Positions 36,746 to 46,286 are shown, counted from the stretch's first letter. The stretch: 64,000 nt of DNA from Bacteroidota bacterium (GCA_023428695.1 JAEYWY010000034.1:62001-126000), one strand, 5' to 3'. A program made the numbers and translations. Notes: generated from the letters alone by a model not told the origin.

Positions 36746-36779
36746 CAGCGAAAACATCAGATTTGATTTCTCCTGAGGG

Positions 36780-36842
36780 ATTCGTACTTACGAATTATCG
36801 TGTTTTACGAAATGTCGTAATGCGATTCTGTAATTTTTCGTA
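36780..36842. promoter_or_regulatory. upstream activator sites for the sigma-54 activator
   Basis: Several related palindromes crowd here: ATTCGTA-CT-TACGAAT (36780-36795), TTACGAATTATCGTGT (36788-36803), TTACGAAATGTCGTAA (36805-36820) and, reversed, TTACGAAAAATTACAG up to about 36842. They lie about 40-100 bases upstream of the -24/-12 promoter of osmC, the normal distance for enhancer sites, and overlap the 3' end of the activator gene. Confidence 0.72.
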
Positions 36843-38721
36843 AGCCCAGCGCTTTGATCCGCGAACTCAGGGTGGTAGGTTTTATTCCAAGCAACTCACT
36901 TGCTCCGCCTTTGCCGGATACTTTCCAGCGACACGCGTCGAGTGCTTTCCTGAGGTTGTCTTTTTCGATTTGTTCCAGTTCACCGATAGTCAATATCCTG
37001 TCGCTTTCCTGCACCCGGGCTTCTTTATATGTTGGTGTAAATCCGTCGATGCGAATTCTGATTTGTGTATGGTCGTGCGCAAGAATGACGGATCGCTCAA
37101 TTATGTTTTGTAATTCACGGATGTTCCCCGGCCAGGAATAACTGCGGACAATTTGTTCTTCGGTGGGGGATAATGGGGCCACTTTCTTTCCGAACTTTTG
37201 GGCAAACCGCATCAGGAAACTGTTTGCTATCAGGATACAATCATCGCCACGTTCACGCAGCGCCGGCAAGTGAATTGGAAAAACACAGAGTCGGTAGAAG
37301 AGATCCTCTCTGAATTTTGCTTCTTTGATCATGGCCAGCAAATCACGATTGGTTGCAGCAATCACCCTGACGTTCACTTTTTTTGTTTTGCTGCTGCCCA
37401 CGGGCTCGAATTCGCCTTCCTGGAGTACGCGCAGAAGTTTAGCCTGAAGATCCAGACTCAATTCGCCAATCTCATCCAGGAAGATGGTGCCATTGTCGGC
37501 AAGTGCGAACCGGCCCTCGCGTTTGCTGGTTGCCCCGGTGAACGCGCCTTTTTCATGCCCAAAGAATTCACTCTCCATAAGTGACGCCGGTATTGCAGCG
37601 CAGTTCACCTTAATGAATTCACCTGCCATTCTCCGGCTTTGCTGATGGATGGCCTGCGCGAATAATTCTTTTCCAGTGCCTGTCTCTCCAAAGATCAATA
37701 CGGTTGTATCCACCGGTGCGACCTGTTTCACCTGCTGCAACACATTCAAGATCGCTTCACTTTGACCAATAATCTCCAGGTTGTGTCGGTCTTCTGCGAT
37801 AAGCTGCTTCAGGTAATGTGTTTCCGAAGTCAGTTTTGAAATTTTTTCTTCAGCCTCAAGCTTATCGTTAATATCCCGGATGATCAGGGAATGATAGATC
37901 TTCTTGTCAATGGAGTAACAACATAGACTCGCTTCAGCCTGAATAAGTTGACGTTCTGCGTTGCGCAGTATTATTCCTTTGGGCACCCAACTGTGCTGAC
38001 TGCCTTCCGGCAATGTTTTGAGGGTGTCGGACAGTCTCGCGAATTTGTCGCGATGGTCCGGATGTATCCACTGCGTGAAATCAATCCCTTTGTAGTTATC
38101 GAACATCAGCAAGCGTTTTGCCGAGGGGTTTAGTTCAACTACGTGGAAATGATCGTCCATGGTGATGATACTGTCCATGGCGCTTTCCATTAGTTTGTTT
38201 AATTGTTCGCGGTGTTCACGCGTAATCTGCTCCTGCTTGAGTCGGCGTAATTCCGCTGAGGCGCGATCGGCAAAAATGCTGAACACATCGAGTAATTCGC
38301 GATTAAGTTCAAGCGGTTGATCGTGTAGTACGGCAAGGTGCCCCACGACTTTGTGTCCGTCCGCGGCAAACAACGGCACACCCATATAACTGACCGCGTC
38401 AAGAGGCGGAAGGTCAGGATCGTTTGGAAATATCTCGATAACGCGTTCGGGTACGTGAAAGAAGTCCTTATTCTTATATACAAGTTCGCACGGAGTCCCT
38501 TCAATCGCATAGTCATAATGGTCCACGTAATGGTCTCCCGACCAAAACGCCCGGGATCGTAACATCCGCTGTTCTTCGTCAAAATCGGCGATCCATGCGC
38601 CTTTCACTTGTATCGCCAGGCACAGGTGTTTCACCAGTGACCTGAAAAAATCTTCGCCGACGTTGGTAGAGGTTCCTTTAAGAAGGTGGGTGAGGAGTTC
38701 GTCTTTAAATACACTTTCCAT
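36805..38721 (-). CDS. sigma-54-dependent activator (GAF-PAS-AAA+-HTH)
   Basis: A 638-residue enhancer-binding protein. Residues 20-155 are a GAF-type sensor and 180-285 a PAS domain (AMDSIITMDDHFHVVELNPS). The AAA+ ATPase spans about 312-545 with Walker A GETGTGKE (345-352), the sigma-54 contact loop GAFTGA (392-397) and Walker B IFLDE. The C-terminal HTH (SGKGGASELLGIKPTTLSSR) is of the FhlA-like type. It should activate sigma-54 promoters after sensing a small ligand or redox signal. Its binding sites are visible before its own gene and before osmC. There is no receiver domain, so it is not a two-component regulator. Confidence 0.93.
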   Translation of the reverse strand: MESVFKDELLTHLLKGTSTNVGEDFFRSLVKHLCLAIQVKGAWIADFDEEQRMLRSRAFWSGDHYVDHYDYAIEGTPCELVYKNKDFFHVPERVIEIFPNDPDLPPLDAVSYMGVPLFAADGHKVVGHLAVLHDQPLELNRELLDVFSIFADRASAELRRLKQEQITREHREQLNKLMESAMDSIITMDDHFHVVELNPSAKRLLMFDNYKGIDFTQWIHPDHRDKFARLSDTLKTLPEGSQHSWVPKGIILRNAERQLIQAEASLCCYSIDKKIYHSLIIRDINDKLEAEEKISKLTSETHYLKQLIAEDRHNLEIIGQSEAILNVLQQVKQVAPVDTTVLIFGETGTGKELFAQAIHQQSRRMAGEFIKVNCAAIPASLMESEFFGHEKGAFTGATSKREGRFALADNGTIFLDEIGELSLDLQAKLLRVLQEGEFEPVGSSKTKKVNVRVIAATNRDLLAMIKEAKFREDLFYRLCVFPIHLPALRERGDDCILIANSFLMRFAQKFGKKVAPLSPTEEQIVRSYSWPGNIRELQNIIERSVILAHDHTQIRIRIDGFTPTYKEARVQESDRILTIGELEQIEKDNLRKALDACRWKVSGKGGASELLGIKPTTLSSRIKALGLRKITESHYDIS

Positions 38722-38731
38722 TTTGATCAGG

Positions 38732-38771
38732 TTACGAATAACCGGATTGAGGGGTTACGAAATTTCGTTAA
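38732..38771. promoter_or_regulatory. activator binding sites upstream of the sigma-54 activator gene
   Basis: TTACGAAATTTCGTTA (38755-38770) is a palindrome with a single mismatched pair, and TTACGAATAA (38732-38741) is a half-site. Both lie 11-50 bases upstream of the start codon of the activator gene. They match the sites upstream of osmC, so the activator probably regulates itself. Confidence 0.7.
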
Positions 38772-39105
38772 AACGGGATTGCCTGGGGTCAGAAAGGCCT
38801 TTCCATGGAATAATGAGAGGTCTTTGGCAAAAGTGGCGGAAGAGATCAAGACCAGAACTGCTGCATTATAGATTTTTGATTTGATTCATCTGCCGGAAAT
38901 CCTTTGCGACATTGCGGTGAAGAATTGCGACATAGAAAGAAAACGTATGCACCACAACTTGGCACGAAACAAAACTTGCACCCTGCAGCTGGAAGATGCA
39001 ACTTACGCGAAAACGTCGAAAATCGCGTCAGAAGGGCAATCGCTGCAAATTCAGATGTATATATATTTATGAACGCTTGTTCCAAACAATTTAGCGGGTT
39101 CCATC

Positions 39106-40224
39106 ATGAAAATCCTTCACATCGCATTTAGTGCATTTATTCTTTGTTCTCAAATTGCCATTGGTCAGGACAATAATATTCATCTTGAGGGCCGGTTGAT
39201 CGACGAAGGTAATCAAAAGCCAATTGAATACGCAAGTATTGTTGTTGCGGGAACAAGTACAGGCTCGGCGTGTAATGACGAAGGTATCTTCGCCCTGAGC
39301 ATTCCTCATAAATTTGCGTCATACAGGATTCGCATTTCCTGCATAGGTTACATGAGTCGCTCGTTCTCAATCGACAGCCTGTCGAAGGTCGGGAATCTTG
39401 TCCTGGCGCTTTCTCCCGATAAAACGATCCTGGATGAGATAACAATTGCCTCCACAATTTCCGGTCCTGCTGAAATATTGGATGAAGCATTAAATTCAAT
39501 TCCCAGGAATTATTGCAGGCAACCATTTAATCTGGACTTATATTCGACCATAACCAACTATGACTCTATCAGGAAAAGCAGTTATAAACTTGAAACGATT
39601 CTGCTTGGGTATTACGAAGGGTACTTTCCGAATGCGTCTAAGAAGTTTAAGATCCTCGAAAAGCGGGAGAATGGTATTGATCCGCTGGAATCAGTTGATT
39701 ATACGTATTGGCCATCAAACGAATTGTACAGCGTTGATCTGATAACGGATCAGGCTTCGCGTGGGATCTTTAACCGTGAAAACTGGGACAAGTTCAGGTT
39801 CGAACGTCAGGATATCTCAATATACGACGATGATACGGTTTTTGTAATAACGTATGATCTGCCCAAGCCAACTACCAAAATCACCGGGTATGGGATAACG
39901 CCGAATTATTACCGCGGACGAATTTTCATCGCTCATCGAAATTACGCAATTGTCAGGCATACGTTGGAGACGTCTTCATTTACATACGACATAATCTATA
40001 AGAAGATCGATAAGTATTATTTTCCTTATTTGATCAGGGGTGATCGCGAGAATATTTTCAAGTTGGGAGGGAAGCGCCGGTCATTCAGGAATACCAACCT
40101 GATAATTGTGAAAGACATACGCCTGACCGACATAGAGAAGATTGACCCGAAAGAGGATGAGTGGCACGTCACAAAAATCAAGTACAACAAGACTTACTGG
40201 GACTTGAATCATCCTGCGAATTGA
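39106..40224 (+). CDS. secreted CarboxypepD_reg-like protein
   Basis: A 372-residue protein with a signal peptide (MKILHIAFSAFILCSQIAIG). Residues 25-110 are a carboxypeptidase regulatory-like beta-sandwich: LEGRLIDEGNQKPIEYASIV, NDEGIFALSI and RIRISCIGYMSRSF are typical of the plug-adjacent domain found in TonB-dependent receptors and related envelope proteins. The remaining 260 residues are beta-rich and unrecognised, with many Tyr and Asp residues (SIYDDDTVFVITYDLPKPTT). There is no beta-barrel, so it is not a receptor itself. It is monocistronic, and a dispersed repeat follows it. Function unknown. Confidence 0.82.
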   Translation: MKILHIAFSAFILCSQIAIGQDNNIHLEGRLIDEGNQKPIEYASIVVAGTSTGSACNDEGIFALSIPHKFASYRIRISCIGYMSRSFSIDSLSKVGNLVLALSPDKTILDEITIASTISGPAEILDEALNSIPRNYCRQPFNLDLYSTITNYDSIRKSSYKLETILLGYYEGYFPNASKKFKILEKRENGIDPLESVDYTYWPSNELYSVDLITDQASRGIFNRENWDKFRFERQDISIYDDDTVFVITYDLPKPTTKITGYGITPNYYRGRIFIAHRNYAIVRHTLETSSFTYDIIYKKIDKYYFPYLIRGDRENIFKLGGKRRSFRNTNLIIVKDIRLTDIEKIDPKEDEWHVTKIKYNKTYWDLNHPAN

Positions 40225-40231
40225 TACGTGA

Positions 40232-40490
40232 TCGGGGTTTCAGGTTCAAAAAGTTTCCCGCCGCGGCGACACGCCCTTGCGGGCAGGCAGGTTTCAGATT
40301 GACACGTATAAGGTTTCAGGTGGCTTCGAAAAAGCGAATGTGAAAGACGCTGAAAGACGAGGCTATTTCTAATTTCTCATTTATAATTTTCTAAATTGTG
40401 GGACAGTCATTCCTTGTGCTCCTATGCATCTTTCCGCCTTTGCGGTGAAAAAGGGCGAGCATGGAAAGGAACGTAATGCATTCAGGTTTG
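40232..40490 (+). repeat. composite dispersed intergenic repeat, copy B
   Basis: Blocks in order are: GTTTCCCGCCGCGGCGACAC with GCGGGCAGGCAGGTTTC (40260-40305), an AT block (AATTTCTCATTTATAATTTT, 40370-40390), CCGCCTTTGCGGTGAAA (40433-40450) and AAAGGAACGTAATGCATTCA (40465-40485). The same order occurs at 50355-50640. It separates two convergent genes. Confidence 0.6.
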
Positions 40491-40538
40491 CATAACAGAC
40501 TCGCTGTTTGAAGCATAGAATCCTACCTGAGCCGGGAT

Positions 40539-41141
40539 TTATTCAGAGATGAAGTTCTCCCTTACCATTTCATCAAAGACTGCATTTGCTATTTCGGATA
40601 TCATGTTTTCTACTTTTGTCGGCTCTACCGTTTCGGTTAATCCTGACCAAACAAGTTTGTTCGGCCCGGTCAGGTAAACATTCGTTTCAACCGAGTACGA
40701 TGTAGTACTCTGATGTCGACCCGGCGTTGTATAATACTCCCAGCCTTGAATATAATATCCGCTCAAAGTTCTGTAATAGACCGGGTAAGAACTTATTGTT
40801 CCCGGTGTATATGTGACCTCCTTATCGACATCCACAAGGCGCATCGTTATGGCAGCATCAAAGCCGTCATTCTTTAACTGCTCAGCGAGTTTTTCGTGCT
40901 CCACAGTGTTCTTAAAATACGCATACGACTGCACCCCTCTGCCTTTCAGCAACGTGGCCATTTCGTCTTCGACTATGCGTCGATTTGCCTCATCCTTCAG
41001 CAACCCAACGACCAGAATCTTTTTCCATTCACCGGAGGATACATGTGTATCAGGGTCTTTCCAGCTATTCACAATGTGCGTGGAACTGCATGAAAACAGC
41101 ATGATTCCTGAACAAATGAGTGATAAAGCATTTGACTTCAT
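40539..41141 (-). CDS. conserved lipoprotein of unknown function
   Basis: A 200-residue lipoprotein: MKSNALSLICSGIMLFSCSS ends in a lipobox with the modified Cys18. The segment STHIVNSWKDPD and then KKILVVGLLKDEANRRIVED (where an Rossmann-like strand leads to a conserved R-E pair) recur in small bacterial lipoproteins of unknown role. Middle sequence is rich in Tyr and Ser (YYTTPGRHQSTTSYSVET). It is distantly similar in layout to DUF4136 proteins but I could not confirm membership. It is monocistronic, convergent with the CarboxypepD-like gene. Confidence 0.75.
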   Translation of the reverse strand: MKSNALSLICSGIMLFSCSSTHIVNSWKDPDTHVSSGEWKKILVVGLLKDEANRRIVEDEMATLLKGRGVQSYAYFKNTVEHEKLAEQLKNDGFDAAITMRLVDVDKEVTYTPGTISSYPVYYRTLSGYYIQGWEYYTTPGRHQSTTSYSVETNVYLTGPNKLVWSGLTETVEPTKVENMISEIANAVFDEMVRENFISE

Positions 41142-41276
41142 AGGAGATTATAATTAATGTCAATCTGTGATTAAAAAGGTGTTAACCACAGTTGGATTTG
41201 AATCACCACAATAACAAGGATCATACGCAGCCGGAATTGTTGATGACGCCTGTGACCTTTCAAAAACTTAATCAGG

Positions 41277-42815
41277 CTAAACTACCTCATTAGCTTTTGC
41301 GACTTCCCGGAAAAATTCCGCGCTTGCCTTCGGTGTGCGTTTTTGCGTTTTGAAATCCACGTGGATTATACCATAACGGTTTCCAAATCCCGCAGTCCAT
41401 TCAAGGTTGTCCATAGCGCTCCAGTAGAAGTAACCCTTAACCGGTACCTCCTGGCTCGTTGCGCGTTGTAGTTGGTTGAGGAATGCCTTCATGAACATGA
41501 TGCGATCAGTGTCATAGATCTTTCCGTTTTCTGCAATGACGTCTTCGCTGGCGCATCCATTCTCAGTGATATATATTTCCGTCGCATTCCAGAGTTTCTG
41601 CACATGCCTTGGTGCCCAAAAGAGGACCTCGGGACAAATGGGGAAATTTGCAATCGCAGTTTTTGCGTGGCCGCTGGCAAAGGGGATTTTGGACCAGCCT
41701 GATTCCGTCCCGGAAGCTTCTACATAGGTGGGCACGTAGACGTTGATGCCCACGAAGTCGAGTGGGCTACCGATTATTTTCAAATCTTCATCAGTGAATT
41801 TCGGCGCGTCCTTGCCGGCTTCCTTGAGATAGTTATCGGTGTACTTGCCTTCCAGCATTACGGTCAGGAATGCCGCGTTCAGTTCGCGTGTTGCTGTCTC
41901 CGCCGCTTTAATGTTCTCAGGCGTCTCAATAAGTGGTACTGCTGTCTCAATGTTTTCTGCGGGTCCTACTTTCGTTCCTTTTTTGCTATTGGCACGAATT
42001 GCCTGCACGGCCATACCATGCGCAAGTACCGAGTGGTGCCTGACTTGATAAAGATCGGCCATTGGCAGGCGAAGTCCGGGTGCAAGATGGACAATTCGGG
42101 ATCCGGTGGGGGTACCGGGAGCGGGAACCTCAAATCCTCTGTATCCAGCCTGCGTGAAAGAGCGAAATTCGTTGATCGTAAAAAAGTGGCCGACCCGATC
42201 ACTTAGTTTCTGTGCCACATAACCGGCATAATCACCAAATGCTTTCGCTATGTCGCGGTTCTGCCATCCGCCCTTATCGTGCATCGCTTGCGGCAGATCC
42301 CAATGATAAATAGTCGGAAACGGAGCAATCCCCGCTGCAACCAACTCATCCACTAAACGGTCGTAGAAATCAATTCCTTTTGGATTTGGTTGACCTGTAC
42401 CGTTTGGAAAAATTCTTGGCCAGGAGATGGAGAATCGGTACGCGTTCTGGCCAATGCTCTTCATCAATTGAACATCCTCCTTGTAACGATGGTAATGATC
42501 GTTTGCAACATCGCCGGTATCATTATTTCTCATATTCCCGGGAGTATGTGCAAAAGTATCCCAAATCGACAAGCCCTTCCCATCTTCATTCCATGCTCCT
42601 TCGATTTGGTAGGAGGATGTGGCAGTTCCCCAGAAAAACCCATCAGGAAATTTCCGCGAGGCCGGAGAGACCTCGGCAGTTTTTGTGCGCGTTTCTTCGA
42701 GCACGTTCGGGCGCGATTCAGAATTGCATGCGATTAATGAGGCGGCAGGAATTCCAGCGCTTAATGCACCGGTAAACCTCACAAATTGACGGCGATTATA
42801 CTTATGTGTCGACAT
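41277..42815 (-). CDS. Tat-exported GH1 beta-glucosidase, copy 1
   Basis: A 512-residue family 1 glycoside hydrolase. The N-terminus has a twin-arginine signal (YNRRQFVRFTG) ending in a possible lipobox (SLIAC, Cys30). The barrel starts FPDGFFWGTATSSYQIEGAW. The nucleophile Glu418 is in IYITENGCA. The acid/base Glu216 is in FFTINEF, where nearly all GH1 enzymes have TxNEP; Pro is replaced by Phe. Beta-glucosidase or related activity on plant oligosaccharides is expected. A second, homologous gene lies just upstream. Export through Tat means it folds in the cytoplasm before leaving. Confidence 0.92.
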   Translation of the reverse strand: MSTHKYNRRQFVRFTGALSAGIPAASLIACNSESRPNVLEETRTKTAEVSPASRKFPDGFFWGTATSSYQIEGAWNEDGKGLSIWDTFAHTPGNMRNNDTGDVANDHYHRYKEDVQLMKSIGQNAYRFSISWPRIFPNGTGQPNPKGIDFYDRLVDELVAAGIAPFPTIYHWDLPQAMHDKGGWQNRDIAKAFGDYAGYVAQKLSDRVGHFFTINEFRSFTQAGYRGFEVPAPGTPTGSRIVHLAPGLRLPMADLYQVRHHSVLAHGMAVQAIRANSKKGTKVGPAENIETAVPLIETPENIKAAETATRELNAAFLTVMLEGKYTDNYLKEAGKDAPKFTDEDLKIIGSPLDFVGINVYVPTYVEASGTESGWSKIPFASGHAKTAIANFPICPEVLFWAPRHVQKLWNATEIYITENGCASEDVIAENGKIYDTDRIMFMKAFLNQLQRATSQEVPVKGYFYWSAMDNLEWTAGFGNRYGIIHVDFKTQKRTPKASAEFFREVAKANEVV

Positions 42816-42930
42816 AAATGGTTGGTTATATTAAGAATCGCGGATTACCTAATCGAAAAATTGGACATCACGCATCAGCGTTTACGCTGGATGAAGATTC
42901 AGGATCAGACGCTGACTCCGGGTCGAATGT

Positions 42931-44466
42931 TCAGACGACCGCGTTGCGCCTTGCTGCTTCGCGATACCACTGAGCGCTCAGTTTCGGCGTCCGTTTCTGC
43001 GTCTTGAAGTCGACGTGAATCAACCCGAAGCGATCGCCGTAGCCGTTGATCCATTCGAAGTTGTCCATCGTGCTCCAATAGAAGTTGCCCTTGAGCGGAA
43101 TACCCTCGGCCGTGGCGCGCTGCTGCCACATCATGCCGTTTCTCAGGTACATGATGCGGTCGTAGTCGTATACGTTGCCGTCCTTCGCAAGCTCATCGGC
43201 AGCGGCGCAGCCGTTCTCGGTAATGTAGATTTCCTTTGGCTTCCAGAGTTCGTGCAGCAGCCGTGGCGACCAGTACTGTGATTCGGGAGCCAGACGGTGC
43301 CAGTCCGAAAACATCTTTGGATGCGAAACGCTGAACGGCACCTCTTCATAGCCGGACGGATGATCCGATGCCTTAACTGCGAGTGTTGGGATATAGACGT
43401 TGATGCCGACGAAGTCAAGCGGTGAGGCTATGATTTTCATTTCGTCTTCGGTGAACTTCGGTGCGTTCTTGCCTGCCTTTTTCAGGTAAGCGTCGTCATA
43501 GCGACCTTCCAGCATGGGGCCAAGGAAGTATGGATTCAGTTCGCGGGTCGCAACGAGAGCGGCCTTGATATGCTCCGGCGAGTCGATGACCGGAACTGCG
43601 TGCGGCATATTCTCTGCTGGCCCCACTTTCGCGCCAGCTGGCGCCATTGCGCGAATTGCCTGCACAGCCAAACCATGACCCAGGAGCGCGTTGTGCCGCA
43701 CCTGGTTCAGCGGACCGTCCTCGAGTATGATGCCCGGAGCATTCATGAGACGGACGGTCTTGCCCTGCACGTGCAATTCGACGCCACGGTAGGCAGTCTC
43801 CGTCACCTGCTTGAACTCGTTGATTGTAAAAAAATGCTTGACGCGATCGCCCAGAGTCTTCGCCATGATCCCGCTGTACTCGCCAAACGCTTTTGCAATT
43901 TCGGACGACTGCCAGCCACCATGCTTGTCTTCAAGAGCCTGAGGAAGGTCCCAGTGGTACAGTGTGGCGAATGGTTCGATGCCGGCAGTTTTCAACTCGT
44001 CCACCAATCGGTTGTAGAAGTCGAGACCTTTCTGGTTTGGTTTGCCCGCACCTTCCGGAAAGATCCGCGGCCACGAGATAGAGAAACGGTAAGCGTTGGC
44101 GCCGAGGTCCTTCATCAGTGTAACGTCTTCCTTGTACCTATGGTAGTGATCGTTGGCGACATCGCCAGTGTCTCCGTTCTTGATCTTCCCTGGCGTGTGC
44201 GTGTAAGCGTCCCAGATCGACGGGCCCTTGCCGTCTTCATTCCATGCGCCTTCAATCTGATAGGCCGAGGTGGCGACACCCCAAATAAAGCCTTCGGGAA
44301 ACGTACCACCGGCACCTGTTTGCATACTCGCATCTTCGTCCGGTGAACTGGTTTCATTTTTTGTTTTGGCCGCATCACAACTCATTGACGAGGCCATGGA
44401 AATTGCAGCGCCGGTCATTCCGGCCAGTTTTGCAAATTCGCGGCGGGTGAGGTTCTTTTTTGACAT
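42931..44466 (-). CDS. Tat-exported GH1 beta-glucosidase, copy 2
   Basis: A 511-residue family 1 glycoside hydrolase, a clear paralogue of the gene downstream of it. The Tat signal LTRREFAKLAGMTGA is followed by SMSC, a possible lipobox. The barrel begins FPEGFIWGVATSAYQIEGAW. The nucleophile is in IYITENGCA, and the acid/base segment is FFTINEFKQVTETAY, again NEF instead of NEP. The copies share most motif blocks but differ in the loop after RGVELHVQGKTV, which may change the substrate. The GC-rich codon use here is visibly stronger than in copy 1. The two genes are 115 bases apart and could be cotranscribed. Confidence 0.92.
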   Translation of the reverse strand: MSKKNLTRREFAKLAGMTGAAISMASSMSCDAAKTKNETSSPDEDASMQTGAGGTFPEGFIWGVATSAYQIEGAWNEDGKGPSIWDAYTHTPGKIKNGDTGDVANDHYHRYKEDVTLMKDLGANAYRFSISWPRIFPEGAGKPNQKGLDFYNRLVDELKTAGIEPFATLYHWDLPQALEDKHGGWQSSEIAKAFGEYSGIMAKTLGDRVKHFFTINEFKQVTETAYRGVELHVQGKTVRLMNAPGIILEDGPLNQVRHNALLGHGLAVQAIRAMAPAGAKVGPAENMPHAVPVIDSPEHIKAALVATRELNPYFLGPMLEGRYDDAYLKKAGKNAPKFTEDEMKIIASPLDFVGINVYIPTLAVKASDHPSGYEEVPFSVSHPKMFSDWHRLAPESQYWSPRLLHELWKPKEIYITENGCAAADELAKDGNVYDYDRIMYLRNGMMWQQRATAEGIPLKGNFYWSTMDNFEWINGYGDRFGLIHVDFKTQKRTPKLSAQWYREAARRNAVV

Positions 44467-44617
44467 AGTGTTTGTGATTTATTTCACATGGATCGGCTAT
44501 TTATATATATAAACTAGCACATTCTTTAATGGGTGCAACATGTGTTCAGATGTGTTACACTGTTCAATCGCCACATGCCATTATAATTCTTCCATCTACA
44601 ACCGGGCCATTGACAAT

Positions 44618-45148
44618 TCACAGGTTTGCAAACAGAAGGTCTACGCCGTCCTCGATAGACTCTGCAACCTTTTCCTTCTTTTCGGGAATAATACTTTCAA
44701 TAACCCCGCGCCACATCATTGTTTTCGTATCCGCATCCACCAGGTGCACAGTAGCAGTGCCCGTTCTGTATTTCCCCACTTCAATCTCTTCACTTTTCCA
44801 GGAGTATGTTCGCTGGCCCATGTATCTTGGCGCTTCCCGAATGGTGGTTTGACGGGTTTGGGTTTCTTCCTTCACCACAATGCCGATGTTGATCAGCAGA
44901 TCGGGATTTGTATCCACTCGTTTTAATCCGCGCGACTCAAGGTTGCGCGTGATCGCATTCTTTATCAGGGTGGCATTTGCCTGAAAGTTCGCCGACGTAT
45001 CGCCTGATGCCTCAAGTTTGAAGAAATCAAATGTTTGATATTGGTTTAACTGAAAACCTTCGACATTTTCAGTTTCCAAAACCTTTGATGATCTGCAGGT
45101 AAAGAGGAGAGAAGCAAACACCAAAAGCGATACTCTCGTTGCATTCAT
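44618..45148 (-). CDS. DUF4136 lipoprotein
   Basis: A 176-residue lipoprotein starting at the ATG at 45148; the longer frame would overlap the preceding gene. The lipobox is LLFTC. DUF4136 features are LNQYQTFDFFKLEASGD, SRGLKRVDTNPDLLINIGIV and TGTATVHLVDADTKTMMWRG, the last being the best-conserved block. The family is found in outer-membrane lipoproteins of Bacteroidota and Proteobacteria; the role is unknown. It follows the PCMD gene after 49 bases and is likely in the same transcript with it and the outer-membrane protein. Confidence 0.87.
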   Translation of the reverse strand: MNATRVSLLVFASLLFTCRSSKVLETENVEGFQLNQYQTFDFFKLEASGDTSANFQANATLIKNAITRNLESRGLKRVDTNPDLLINIGIVVKEETQTRQTTIREAPRYMGQRTYSWKSEEIEVGKYRTGTATVHLVDADTKTMMWRGVIESIIPEKKEKVAESIEDGVDLLFANL

Positions 45149-45197
45149 ACTGATCAATATTTTATCATCCTCGGTTCGACTCTTTTTTGGTTCAACA

Positions 45198-46280
45198 TTA
45201 TTCATAGTTGAGCCTGAAATTGTTCACCTTCAATGTGCTGCCCACTCCACCTTCGTAGTTAATCCCATATGCGCTCGACGCAAAAACTACGGTTATATGA
45301 GTCACCGCAGCATCTTCTTCCCCATACAGGTTATTGGTGGGTTTCTGGTATGCAGGGGCATCAGGTGGAAGTGGGCCGTAGAGAAGTTCAACGGTCACAT
45401 TGGCCATTTCTTCTTCCTCGCTCGAACGCATTCGATACCACCCCGTCGCTATACGTTCTATTGAGTTTGGATTGGTCCGGTTTTCAAGCAAGACATACAC
45501 ATCCGCAGAGTCTGTCTTGTCCAGCGTTTCATTGTTCCCATTCTTGTACGGCGAACCGGCGTGATAATGCAGGTCGACTGAAAAGGATTTCGGTCGTGCC
45601 ACAAATGTAGTCCCAAAGATCGCCGACGATGGTGGATCACTCAGATTCAGTTCAAATCGACCGGTGAACAACGTCGCCGAACCAATCCTCTGACCCGTGA
45701 TTTGCGCGAGCGGGCCGAGATCTTTCGTTTCAAGTCTTGCCAGGTAATCTGTGCCGGCAACCAACTCTGGTGTTGTATTAAAATTATCAGCTCCCATAGT
45801 GGTCACACCATCGTTAGCTGTTGCCCAAATTGTCGCGGCATCGCTGCCAGGCTGTTTGTAGCCTTTTCCTTTCGGTGTGTACCACAGATCAAATCCGCTG
45901 TTGTCAAGTTGTGGCTCGAGTCCTTCGCGTTTCACGATGACTTGATAATCTACAGACGTCCCGTCCTCAGCCGTCACGGTGTACCAGACTGTCTTGGAAA
46001 AATCCTGGGCGGCACCAACATCCGGCTCGACGTGCGCGAAAGTAGAAAGAAGAATCGAGTCGGCTGTGACGGAAGTAAGATCGGCGTCCGGGGAAACTTT
46101 GACGTAGATCTTCAGACTGTCCTCAATAATTTGCGTAGAGCCGAGTTGTCCTTCCACAGTAAAATAAAGTATCCTTTTCTGATCCGACTTACCAAAGTAG
46201 TGCTCATCGATGCAACTTATGACGGTTACGGCAAGGAATGTCGCAACGACAAAAATGGTGCTCTTAACGTTAGCCGACAT
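45198..46280 (-). CDS. PCMD-domain lipoprotein (putative carbohydrate metabolism)
   Basis: A 360-residue lipoprotein: the signal ends VISCIDEHYFG with Cys23 as the lipid site. Residues 35-130 are an immunoglobulin-like region (VWYTVTAEDGTSVDYQVIVK). Residues 133-360 form the PCMD domain: LDNSGFDLWYTPKGKGYKQP, TIWATANDGVTTMGADNF, ATLFTGRFELNLSDP, then RPKSFSVDLHYHAGSPYKNG and SADVYVLLENR. In Bacteroidota, PCMD proteins are tied to glycan or exopolysaccharide functions on the cell surface. Its ATG lies 38 bases after the outer-membrane protein gene, and a four-copy 12-base repeat fills that gap. Confidence 0.87.
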   Translation of the reverse strand: MSANVKSTIFVVATFLAVTVISCIDEHYFGKSDQKRILYFTVEGQLGSTQIIEDSLKIYVKVSPDADLTSVTADSILLSTFAHVEPDVGAAQDFSKTVWYTVTAEDGTSVDYQVIVKREGLEPQLDNSGFDLWYTPKGKGYKQPGSDAATIWATANDGVTTMGADNFNTTPELVAGTDYLARLETKDLGPLAQITGQRIGSATLFTGRFELNLSDPPSSAIFGTTFVARPKSFSVDLHYHAGSPYKNGNNETLDKTDSADVYVLLENRTNPNSIERIATGWYRMRSSEEEEMANVTVELLYGPLPPDAPAYQKPTNNLYGEEDAAVTHITVVFASSAYGINYEGGVGSTLKVNNFRLNYE

Positions 46281-46286
46281 GGCTCG

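Noticed and set aside
43570..44346. A 258-codon open frame on the plus strand opposite the second GH1 gene
   Set aside because: It is antisense to a clearly coding GH1 gene; its openness comes from GC-rich codon use, and the protein is low in recognisable structure.
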